Of a DNA stretch of 64,000 nucleotides, positions 55,791 to 63,436 are shown one piece after another. The notes beneath the pieces were generated by a model that was not told the origin of the DNA, searched no databases, and worked only from the letters and a program-made list of their open reading frames with translations. Both the position numbers and the translations under genes were made by a program. Source of the stretch: DATFVA01 sp963764235 (GTDB lineage Bacteria; Bacteroidota; Ignavibacteria; Ignavibacteriales; Ignavibacteriaceae); assembly GCA_963764235.1 (NCBI GenBank), contig CAVXRO010000003.1, positions 1-64,000 on the forward strand, written 5' to 3'. The first letter of the stretch is position 1. Every line of letters starts with the position of its first letter.

Positions 55791-56786
55791 CTAAGGGAGT
55801 TTCCTTAAGACTGTGCGTGACAGCGATACCTCGAGGAATAGAAGGAAGATACCGCCGCCAAGCCAGCCGTAAAAAAGTTCCTTTGCATTTCTGTATGAGG
55901 TGATTTCAACTCTTGTTTTTTCAAGCTTATCTATTTTATCATAAATATCTTCCAGGGTCCTGTTATCGGTCGCCCTGAAGTACTGTCCATCTGTTATCGA
56001 TGCAATTTTCTGAAGCACAGCCTCATCAATTTCCACGGGCGCCATCTGGTACCTGATGCCGAAGGGAGTCTGTACCGGGAAAGGGGCATTCCCGCGGGTT
56101 CCGACACCGATCGTATAAACTCTTATCCCGAAGGTCTTTGCAATTTCGGCGGCAGACACGGGATCCACCTCACCGGCATTATTCACGCCGTCTGTCAGCA
56201 GGATTATGATCCTGCTTTTAGCATCGCTGTCCTTCAGCCGGTTAACACCGTTGGCAATAGCATTTCCAATAGCTGTCCCATCCTCTATCATTCCGCTTTT
56301 AATCTGACCAAGCAGATTTCTAAGTACAGGATAATCAACAGTTAAAGGGCACTGAGTGAATGCGTCTCTCGCGAAGACAACAAGTCCGATCCTGTCGGAT
56401 GTACGACCTTTAATAAAGTTATCAATCACATTTTTGGCTGCCTCAAGCCTGTTCGGCTTCAAATCCTCCGCGAGCATACTTCCTGAAATATCAAGAACCA
56501 TGGCTATGTCGATACCCTCGGTATAAATATTTTCGCCTGAGGAAAAGGTCTGGGGACGAGCAAGCGCGACGATAAAAAGCGCAATGGCCAGCAGTCGAAG
56601 TACAAACGGAAGATGCCGCAGCCTCTCTTTAAAAGTGGGAGCAAATCCTTTAAGGAATCCCAGGGATGAATATTTAACCGAAGGCTGACGTTTAACTCCC
56701 TTCCAGAAATACCACGCGGCCATGACCGGTATAACGATCAACGCGAATAAGATCCACGGATATGCGAATGTTATATCATTGAACAT
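55791..56786 (-). CDS. batA: BatA: VWA-domain membrane protein
   Basis: 331 residues, paralogue of BatB. N-terminal helix FAYPWILFALIVIPVMAAWYF, a second helix LPFVLRLLAIALFIVALARP, then the VWA MIDAS (DIAMVLDISGSMLAEDLKP) and IIILLTDGVNNAGEVD, and a C-terminal helix. Its N-terminus overlaps the upstream beta-domain gene by 11 bp. Acts in the envelope with the other Bat proteins. Confidence 0.93.
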   Translation of the reverse strand: MFNDITFAYPWILFALIVIPVMAAWYFWKGVKRQPSVKYSSLGFLKGFAPTFKERLRHLPFVLRLLAIALFIVALARPQTFSSGENIYTEGIDIAMVLDISGSMLAEDLKPNRLEAAKNVIDNFIKGRTSDRIGLVVFARDAFTQCPLTVDYPVLRNLLGQIKSGMIEDGTAIGNAIANGVNRLKDSDAKSRIIILLTDGVNNAGEVDPVSAAEIAKTFGIRVYTIGVGTRGNAPFPVQTPFGIRYQMAPVEIDEAVLQKIASITDGQYFRATDNRTLEDIYDKIDKLEKTRVEITSYRNAKELFYGWLGGGIFLLFLEVSLSRTVLRKLP

Positions 56787-57729
56787 CTTCAGTCACCTCA
56801 GTCACTATTTCATCCGATCCGGATTTCGTTTTCTGTATTATATCCGCGGCCTGTTTCATCATCTCTTCATTTACAGATGCCATCGGCTGATACTTAGCAA
56901 ATTTCACCAGGTCGGCATTGCTTAAAAAATTCTCCGTATCTGTTATTATCGTCTCAGTTCCAGTTCTCTTCCGCAATTCATCGAGTGCTTCACCGGAGGT
57001 CATTTCAAGCGCGGGCAGATCAAACCTTTCCTCAAAATATTTCCTGATGATCTCCGTGATCTCGGAATGATATTCCTTAACCATTCCCTTCTGCCACAGC
57101 TGCTTTTCCCGCAAAGCCCTTAAAGATCTCAACGCGGTAATATGCGCGGGAACTTTAATCACCACTTTCTCAGGAACATACCCGGCTTTTTTCTCCTGGT
57201 ATTTCCGGTAAGCATAGTACGCGGCGGCAAGTATTATTAGTCCTACAACCACCCACAAAGCGATCCACCGCCAGTCGAGCGGGATCTTCAGCGGTTCCTT
57301 AACATCCTTTATTCCCGCTTCAGGATCAACTTTCAGGGGACGCACAGTAAAAAATACTTTAGCGGTAGACAGAACCTTTTCAGCCGTATCACCCTTAGCC
57401 TTATAGTAAACCAGGACAGGCGGAACAGTAACATCCGAAGAATCATACTTTGAAAAAGTATAGCTGTAAGTTATAACCTGTTTACCGCCGGATTCCTCTT
57501 TCTGAGGAGCCTGCTGACTAATAAGCTCCATACCGGCGAGAGTATCACTTACAGCGGGACCGTTAACAATAAGATCCTTGCGGGCCTTTACCTGTATCGT
57601 ATAATGGATATAATCGCCTATCTGATAGGCGCTTGTATCAGTCGAAGCCTCAACAGAAATATTCTGTGCGGAAGAAAACCCTGCCGGTGCACAAATAAAT
57701 ATCAGAACAATAAAAAATCTTTTTACCAT
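56776..57729 (-). CDS. Bat-operon membrane protein with beta domain (BatD-like N-terminus)
   Basis: 317 residues. A signal peptide (FFIVLIFICAPAGFSSAQ) precedes a beta domain resembling that of BatD (VEASTDTSAYQIGDYIHYTIQV), a membrane helix near residue 160 (WIALWVVVGLIILAAAYYAY) and a cytoplasmic helical part (HITALRSLRALREKQLWQKG). Between DUF58 and batA, each overlapping, it is a regular but unnamed member of these operons (DUF4381-like). Role presumably in complex assembly. Confidence 0.82.
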   Translation of the reverse strand: MVKRFFIVLIFICAPAGFSSAQNISVEASTDTSAYQIGDYIHYTIQVKARKDLIVNGPAVSDTLAGMELISQQAPQKEESGGKQVITYSYTFSKYDSSDVTVPPVLVYYKAKGDTAEKVLSTAKVFFTVRPLKVDPEAGIKDVKEPLKIPLDWRWIALWVVVGLIILAAAYYAYRKYQEKKAGYVPEKVVIKVPAHITALRSLRALREKQLWQKGMVKEYHSEITEIIRKYFEERFDLPALEMTSGEALDELRKRTGTETIITDTENFLSNADLVKFAKYQPMASVNEEMMKQAADIIQKTKSGSDEIVTEVTEDVQ

Positions 57730-58598
57730 CTTCTCTCACGTAATCTGAAGAATTGTACAAGAGGCTTTACGTAATCATCGCCGGTCTGCACCTCGATGCT
57801 GTCGAGTCGGCTCGAAATAAACAACGATTTTCTCTGCTGGATCATATTCCTTCTGACTTCTTTCAACCTGTTCCGGATTTTTATACTGCTGGTATCCACC
57901 CAACGTTCCTCGCCCGTTTCAGCGTCTGTGAGTTTTACCAGTCCCATTGCCGGTATCTCACTCTCACGCTTATCGTTCAGCACAACACCTATAAGGTCGT
58001 GTTTCTTCCCGATGATGCGGAGGATCTTTTCATAGCTCGAATCCATAAAATCGGACAGCAGAAAAACGATGCTTCTTTTTTTGATAGTGCTGTTCAGGTA
58101 TTCGAGTGCGGCTTTCAGGTTAGTAGACTTACCTTCAGGTTCAAACGAAAGGACCTCACGTATAATACGGAGGACGTGACTGCGGCCTTTACGGGGCGGA
58201 ACGAACTTTTCAATTTTATCGGTGAACAGGATCAAGCCGACCTTATCATTATTCTTCAAAGCAGAGAAAGCGAGGATTGCGCTCAATTCAGCGGCCACCT
58301 GCTGTTTAGTCTTTTCAACCGTTCCGAAGATAAGCGAACCGCTTAAGTCGACCATGAGCATCACAGTAAGCTCACGTTCCTCCTCGAAAATTTTAATGAA
58401 CGGATGACCGAACCTCGCGGTAACATTCCAGTCGATATTCCTTATATCATCGCCGAACTGGTACTCGCGCACCTCAGAGAACTCCATTCCGCGTCCTTTG
58501 AACACAGAGTGGTACTCACCGGAGAAGACCTGGTTGACCAGACCCTTCGTCCTTATCTCAATCTGCCTCACCTGTTTCAATAACTCTTTAGTTAACAC
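57723..58598 (-). CDS. DUF58 domain protein
   Basis: 291 residues of the DUF58 family: VFSGEYHSVFKGRGMEFSEV, then REYQFGDDIRNIDWNVTARFG and a degenerate VWA part (LMVDLSGSLIFGTVEK). DUF58 proteins sit next to MoxR ATPases and VWA proteins as probable substrates or adaptors. It overlaps the next gene by 7 bp. An A+T-rich repeat lies between it and MoxR. Confidence 0.93.
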   Translation of the reverse strand: MLTKELLKQVRQIEIRTKGLVNQVFSGEYHSVFKGRGMEFSEVREYQFGDDIRNIDWNVTARFGHPFIKIFEEERELTVMLMVDLSGSLIFGTVEKTKQQVAAELSAILAFSALKNNDKVGLILFTDKIEKFVPPRKGRSHVLRIIREVLSFEPEGKSTNLKAALEYLNSTIKKRSIVFLLSDFMDSSYEKILRIIGKKHDLIGVVLNDKRESEIPAMGLVKLTDAETGEERWVDTSSIKIRNRLKEVRRNMIQQRKSLFISSRLDSIEVQTGDDYVKPLVQFFRLRERRW

Positions 58599-58682
58599 TA
58601 CTTTTAATTGTCAAATGGTTTTATTGTTTAATTGTTTAATTGTTAATTATTAATTGTTAATTATTAATTGTTAATTGCTTTG
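58599..58682. repeat. A+T-rich simple repeat between MoxR and DUF58 genes
   Basis: Repeated TTAATTGTTAATTATTAATTG units and TGTTTAATTG units fill the 84-bp gap. Similar in kind to the spacer between batB and batA. No coding sequence. Confidence 0.62.
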
Positions 58683-59665
58683 CTACGGTACCTCGATCTT
58701 ATTCAATATCTCCTGAACAATAAACTCCGACGTTATCTCCTCAGCCTCCGCCTCATACGTAACCGCCACCCTGTGTCTCATCACGTCCAGGCAGATAGCG
58801 CGCACGTCCTCAGGGATCACGTAGCCTCTTCTCTTAATAAACGCCATGGCCTTAGCGCCGAGGGCAAGGTTAATTGAAGCACGCGGGGAACCGCCGTACG
58901 CGATAAGGTCGGTAAGATTATCAATCCGAATTGTTTAGGAGAGCGCGTCGCAAAAACGATATCGAGAATATACTTCTCAATCTTTTCATCGACGTAAACA
59001 TCGTGCACGAGGTTTCTTGCCTTAAGGATATCATCCGTAGAGATCACGGGGTTAATCCTATCCTCAACAAAGTTCACATTATTGCGCATGATCTTCATTT
59101 CTTCATCGCGGGAAGGATAAGTTATTTTCACCTTCAGCATAAAGCGGTCGACCTGCGCTTCCGGAAGAGGGTATGTTCCCTCCTGTTCAATCGGGTTCTG
59201 GGTAGCCAGCACGAGGAAAGGCTCCTGAAGGTAGAAAGTCTCCTCGCCGATAGTAACCTGGCGCTCCTGCATTGCCTCGAGGAGAGCGCTCTGCACTTTA
59301 GCGGGCGCACGGTTAATCTCATCCGCAAGAATGAAATTAGCGAAGAGAGGGCCCTTACGGATAAAAAAGTTCCCTTCCTTCTGGTTATAGATCATCGTTC
59401 CTACAAGATCAGCCGGCAGGAGGTCGGGTGTAAACTGAATACGCTGAAACTTTGCCTTCATTGCGGCAGCAAGCGACTTAATCGCGAGAGTTTTCGCTAG
59501 TCCCGGCACACCCTCAAGCAGAATATGCCCATTGCCGAGCAGGCCGACGATCAGTCGCTCAACCATAGCCTTCTGACCCACGATCACCTTGCCGATTTCG
59601 CCCGTCAGCAGGTCAATAAACGCGCTTTCCTGTTTAATTTTCTCATTAAGTGCAGAAATATCCAA
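58683..59665 (-). CDS. MoxR family AAA+ ATPase, one frameshift
   Basis: About 327 residues when repaired, the usual MoxR length. Walker A is in LLGNGHILLEGVPGLAKTLA, Walker B in FILADEINRAPAKVQSALLE, the sensor region ATQNPIEQEGTYPLPEAQ follows. Near 58921 a base is missing: the frame leaves the family at TRSPKQFGL and the next frame continues as DNLTDLIAYGGSPRASINLA to KIEVP and a stop at 58683. MoxR ATPases act as chaperones for VWA proteins. It heads the Bat operon, where everything else is intact, so the break is probably a sequencing error. AGG precedes the ATG by 10 nt. Confidence 0.87.
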
Positions 59666-59769
59666 GATTTACCTCATCATTTTGTGAGTTATCGATTAAA
59701 TTTAAAATAGATTAGCAAAATACACCAAATACCCGGTAGTCTGATTAGACGGTCTCAAACATAAAAATG

Positions 59770-59786
59770 TTGCATTTCTTTTGCAA
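59770..59786. promoter_or_regulatory. Inverted repeat TTGCA-N7-TGCAA upstream of MoxR
   Basis: A 5-bp inverted repeat about 105 bp before the MoxR start, in the 264-bp non-coding region 59666-59929. It could be an operator for the Bat operon; no other gene or structure was seen in the region. Confidence 0.28.
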
Positions 59787-59929
59787 AAAAGTGGGCTACC
59801 GGATAAATTTTGGTATGAATCTGCCCAATAAAAACTTTTAATACCCCTAATTTTAAAAGTTTCTTTTCATCCAAAATTAAATCCTACAAGTCAAAAAGAT
59901 CAAATAATTAGATTTGTTCTATTAGCTTA

Positions 59930-60391
59930 CTATTTCTTGATCGATGGAATCACGCTGGTAGGTTTAAAGTTTGCAGGATTCAGGATAGGCAAATAGAATT
60001 TATTCAGTATCGATCCTTCAGTTTTAGAAAACAATATTCCTCTTATTGTGGATAAAGAAATGCTCAGCAATGTTTGCATAAAATGATCGGGTAATTTCGG
60101 AGCATTTTTACCCTTCCCTGGTACTATATCTTTCAGATTATTTACAATGAATGAAACCCGGGCAATCAGTTCACAAACAATTTTCTTAACTTCTTTATCA
60201 ACATATACTGTTATAATTATATCGAAACCAATTATCTTCTCTTCATAGTTTACGAAAGTAGCCGGTATTATCTGGAAATGTACATTCTCATTTTGAATGG
60301 AATCTAGCTCGGGAATATCGTTTAACGAAAATCTGATTGTTTTTATTTCTTTTATACCGAAATTAATGCTTATTTTCTTTTGTTCTGGCAT
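59930..60391 (-). CDS. SecB-like chaperone of a toxin-antitoxin-chaperone module
   Basis: 153 residues, I think SecB-like. The C-terminal half reads LLSISLSTIRGILFSKTEGS and ILNKFYLPILNPANF, matching the SecB pattern of a Thr/Ser-x-RGIL-x-x-KT-x-GT-x-L helix followed by LP-x-x-NP. The rest is beta-rich (VHFQIIPATFVNYEEKIIGF). The ATG lies 1 bp after the antitoxin stop, so the two are translationally coupled. In TAC systems such as the one in Mycobacterium tuberculosis, a SecB-like chaperone binds and folds the antitoxin. Order toxin-antitoxin-chaperone matches. Family assignment is by pattern only. Confidence 0.7.
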   Translation of the reverse strand: MPEQKKISINFGIKEIKTIRFSLNDIPELDSIQNENVHFQIIPATFVNYEEKIIGFDIIITVYVDKEVKKIVCELIARVSFIVNNLKDIVPGKGKNAPKLPDHFMQTLLSISLSTIRGILFSKTEGSILNKFYLPILNPANFKPTSVIPSIKK

Positions 60392-60392
60392 A

Positions 60393-60932
60393 TCAGGCTG
60401 CTTTATTCGGTGGATTGTCTGGGTAATAATTTATTGAATCAGTCACCGCAATGGTATTTCCTATTGAAAGTTTATCTGAATCGTGTTTTCCTTGTTGTCC
60501 CGAAGTTGTAGGGAAAACAACTGATGTATTATTACTTGAAGTTGTATTCATACAATAAAAGTTAATAAACTGATTATAATGATTTTCAGAATAAATGTGT
60601 TTGAATTGGCGAAACAGAAACGGAAGAAACCGATCTGTGATTTCCTCCCTGGTAAATAGAAACTGCTGTTCCAAAACAGTTTCTATTTTAGCTAATGATT
60701 TAATTGTAAAATTGTGGTTGCCCGATAACCATTTACTTATTTCAGATTCTTTTTTTTCTAATTTATCCGCCAAATCTCTTTGGGTTAAATCTTTGTTTTT
60801 AAGCATAGCATTAATCTGCGAAGCAATATCCATTGAAAGACGAACATAATTTTTAGTATCCTCAGGTATAGATTCTAAAAATTGATTGAAAAATTCCTGC
60901 TCGTTTTTGTCGGTTTTTATTTTATCCTTCAT
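60393..60932 (-). CDS. XRE-family HTH antitoxin (HigA-like) with C-terminal extension
   Basis: 179 residues from ATG 60932, chosen because GAGGAT lies 4-9 nt upstream. The HTH domain (INAMLKNKDLTQRDLADKLEKKESEISKWLSGNHNFTIKSLAKIE) spans about residues 43-88. A tail of about 90 residues follows with aromatic and acidic clusters (FLPFLFRQFKHIYSENHYNQ), longer than usual. In TAC systems that extension is the chaperone-addiction region. It would repress its own promoter and neutralise the toxin encoded 49 bp upstream. Confidence 0.8.
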   Translation of the reverse strand: MKDKIKTDKNEQEFFNQFLESIPEDTKNYVRLSMDIASQINAMLKNKDLTQRDLADKLEKKESEISKWLSGNHNFTIKSLAKIETVLEQQFLFTREEITDRFLPFLFRQFKHIYSENHYNQFINFYCMNTTSSNNTSVVFPTTSGQQGKHDSDKLSIGNTIAVTDSINYYPDNPPNKAA

Positions 60933-60980
60933 TCTAATCCTCAAAATTCTAAATTATCCAATTGCCCTTCAAACCCATTT

Positions 60981-61415
60981 TCATTTAAAGCAATTGAACC
61001 CCTTTAAATTAAATCTTATAGCCTCCTCTATCTTCATTAAACGGTTTACTTCTCTTTCGAGAGGTGGATTTTCATCCAGTTTTCTCGTCCGTTTCTTTTT
61101 TACACCTCCGGAACCAAATAACAGAACCACATTATCAAACAAAATACAATAGATTCTTAATTCTTGTGATTCTAATAACCTGAACACATTATGACTTTTA
61201 GGTGATTCACGTTTAAAGAAAGAACTTTGAATTCCGTTTCTCTTTGAAATCATCTGAATTCTGAGAAATATTTGGTCTAAAATTTCTTTATGTGAATCTT
61301 GAAATTTTGTTGTAAAACTCTCTAGCTCAGTATAATATTTGTTGTCAAATTTAACAGTGCATACTGCAGCTTTTTCTCCGGATAACGCTTTTATATTAAT
61401 TATCGAAAACTTCAC
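60981..61415 (-). CDS. Putative HigB/RelE-like toxin
   Basis: 144 residues from GTG 61415. The C-terminal half (NVFRLLESQELRIYCILFDN, then VVLLFGSGGVKKKRTRKL) has the strand-turn pattern and basic cluster of RelE/HigB endoribonuclease toxins, though catalytic residues cannot be fixed. The N-terminus (FDNKYYTELESFTTKFQDSH) is longer than in compact RelE toxins. Its place before an XRE antitoxin and SecB-like chaperone supports the toxin call. It could instead be an uncharacterised partner protein. Confidence 0.6.
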   Translation of the reverse strand: MKFSIINIKALSGEKAAVCTVKFDNKYYTELESFTTKFQDSHKEILDQIFLRIQMISKRNGIQSSFFKRESPKSHNVFRLLESQELRIYCILFDNVVLLFGSGGVKKKRTRKLDENPPLEREVNRLMKIEEAIRFNLKGFNCFK

Positions 61416-61490
61416 TTATAAGTTAAGTAATATTTGGTGGAAAAATCAACTAAAAAATGTGCCCTGGTTCAAGAAATACCCTTCAAAAGA

Positions 61491-61507
61491 GAATAATTAA
61501 CTTATTC
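61491..61507. promoter_or_regulatory. Inverted repeat GAATAA-N5-TTATTC upstream of the TAC operon
   Basis: Perfect 6-bp arms with a 5-bp spacer, some 76 bp before the toxin start. This is where the antitoxin would be expected to bind for autoregulation. Confidence 0.35.
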
Positions 61508-61553
61508 TAACGCAAGTTTAATGTTTTGCTCTGACGATTCTCACTTTAAGAAT

Positions 61554-62510
61554 TCACTCATTACTTCCTAAAAAATGAATCGGATGAAGAGGTAGCCAAT
61601 TCTTTTCCTCATCTGTTAGTTTATCATAAAATTGTTGCCATAATGAAATAAAATTTTCAAAGTCTATTAACTTAACGTGTATATGGGAATCTCGTGCAAA
61701 CCTTTCAGATTCTGAAGTAAAGCCGCCAGAGGTTACAAATAAACCAATGTCACCTTCTTTATTTAAAAGCCCTGTCAAGCTGTGAATCTCAGTCAATGTG
61801 GATTTAGCATCCGGACGATGTTTTACTTGAATTTTAATACGTGGGGTTTTTGCTCCAAGAGGATCCTGGTAAGCAACTATATCTATTCCTCCATCCCTGC
61901 CCTTGGGAGAAATAAAGGGAATGTAATACCCCATTGCTTTGAGAAGTGCGGCAACCATATCCTGAAACTCATAAGGATTCTTACTTATCAAATAATTCCT
62001 TAGCCCGGTTAGAGCTTGTTCTTCAAGTTCCTCAAGAGTGGCCTTCTGAACTTGATTATCATCCGTTTCTGTTAGTTCCTCCGGACCATCATCCACGGTA
62101 ATTTTTTTGTGTTCAGCGTGCCATTTTCTGTATTCTGAAGACGCCTTTTTAAGGAAGCCGACTGGACCGAGTTTCATGGCTTCTTCACCATCCTTAGTTA
62201 TACTCCAGATGCCCTTAAATCTTCGAAGAAAGCCAGCTTTTGAACAATCAATTGAATAAAAACGCATAATCGATACCCAACGCGTATATCCTGTTTTTTC
62301 ATAACTTCCTCTTTCCCAATCATTTAAGTCAAGACTTTGATCAATTTCTTTAATCATTTCACTTCCACGCATCTCCCCACCCGATTTTCTAATTAATAAC
62401 ATTGCAGCATATACTGTTTTAACGCCTACCTTTCGTGTATCGGATAAATTTTGATATTCAGCATCAGATCTTAGTTTTTTATTTAGTATTTCATTTATTT
62501 CATTGTCCAT
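61554..62510 (-). CDS. Mrr-type restriction endonuclease
   Basis: 318 residues. The N-terminal winged-helix (Mrr_N type) includes VKTVYAAMLLIRKSGGEMRG and FRRFKGIWSITKDGEEAMKLG; the C-terminal catalytic domain begins NPYEFQDMVAALLKAMGYYI and has the PD-(D/E)xK core GRDGGIDIVAYQDPLG followed by IKIQVKHRP (Asp, and Gln-x-Lys). Mrr enzymes cut modified DNA, so it may act against methylated foreign DNA. It stands alone 138 bp upstream of the TAC operon on the same strand. Confidence 0.9.
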   Translation of the reverse strand: MDNEINEILNKKLRSDAEYQNLSDTRKVGVKTVYAAMLLIRKSGGEMRGSEMIKEIDQSLDLNDWERGSYEKTGYTRWVSIMRFYSIDCSKAGFLRRFKGIWSITKDGEEAMKLGPVGFLKKASSEYRKWHAEHKKITVDDGPEELTETDDNQVQKATLEELEEQALTGLRNYLISKNPYEFQDMVAALLKAMGYYIPFISPKGRDGGIDIVAYQDPLGAKTPRIKIQVKHRPDAKSTLTEIHSLTGLLNKEGDIGLFVTSGGFTSESERFARDSHIHVKLIDFENFISLWQQFYDKLTDEEKNWLPLHPIHFLGSNE

Positions 62511-62994
62511 TGTAGCCTCATCAAGTAATGATTGAACATTTTTAATATTTTCCTACAGATTCAGAGAATTTTCTGGTTTATAATTGATTGATGTCAAGAG
62601 ATGGAGTTGCTTAGCCATATTTATAATTGGATTAAAATCTATTTTTTATTCGTATAAATGAGTATACCCGGAGGCAGTTTACTGTAACCTCTGTTATCGC
62701 GATAAGCGACCTTCCCCTTGAGCGATTATCTCTTATAGCAGAATTCAATAGTGTTTGATTAAGATACCCCGAATCAGCCTTTTTTTAAGAATTATTTATT
62801 ATAATGATTTTTAATTTCATTAAACTTAATGAAATTACGTAGAAAAAAGGAATAAATAATTGAAAAATATTTAATAATCCCTTGATTCATTTTTTAAAAT
62901 ACAAATGAGGTATATAGATAAGGTTATTATCTGCAATTTCAGAAATGCTCTTCCTACCGGCAACAAACAAATTCTTAACTTCTGCAGCTATTCA
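62511..62994. other. Non-coding region of 484 bp, one perfect palindrome
   Basis: No gene. A perfect 11-bp inverted repeat AATTTCATTAA-AC-TTAATGAAATT lies at 62813-62836. The rest is A+T-rich without clear features. Confidence 0.5.
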
Positions 62995-63436
62995 CTAAAT
63001 TTCCAGCTTACTTGAGCCGATGCGTTTTACCATTTCAGGGTTGCGGTGGTCGAAGAACATACTGGTTTTGGTATCAAGGGATGTTATGGAATTCATATCT
63101 TCGGGGCTTAATTCAAAATCAAAGATACTAAAGTTTTCGGCTATCCTTTCTTTGTGAACGGATTTGGGGATGGCAACCACTCCTCTTTGTGTGAGCCATC
63201 TTAGCATTACCTGGGCAACGGATTTGTTATGATTTTCAGCAATGGAGATCAGTAATTCATTTTTGAAGACGTTGTTTTTGGTTTTCACCATCACGAATAT
63301 TCGCTTTGAAGTGCCGTAACCGGCTGTACGGTGTGGGCGCGGCCGATGGTTTTTACGCCCGCTTTTCCGAATTTTAATTCGGTCGAATTCGACCTCATTA
63401 GAAGGGATTACTTATACATTTTGCGTATGATCAGCT
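62995..63436 (-). pseudogene. Aldo/keto reductase remnant, apparently a junction of two AKR genes
   Basis: The lower part (62995-63294) encodes an AKR C-terminus: ISIAENHNKSVAQVMLRWL, RGVVAIPKSVHKERIAENF and DFELSPEDMNSI. Upstream, a short stretch in another frame reads LKFGKAGVKTIGRAHTV, then QPVTALQSEYS and a stop, which is the middle of a different AKR subfamily. Neither has its NADP-binding or catalytic parts complete. This looks like a deletion between two AKR genes, leaving non-functional ends. Not a single-base error. Confidence 0.6.
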
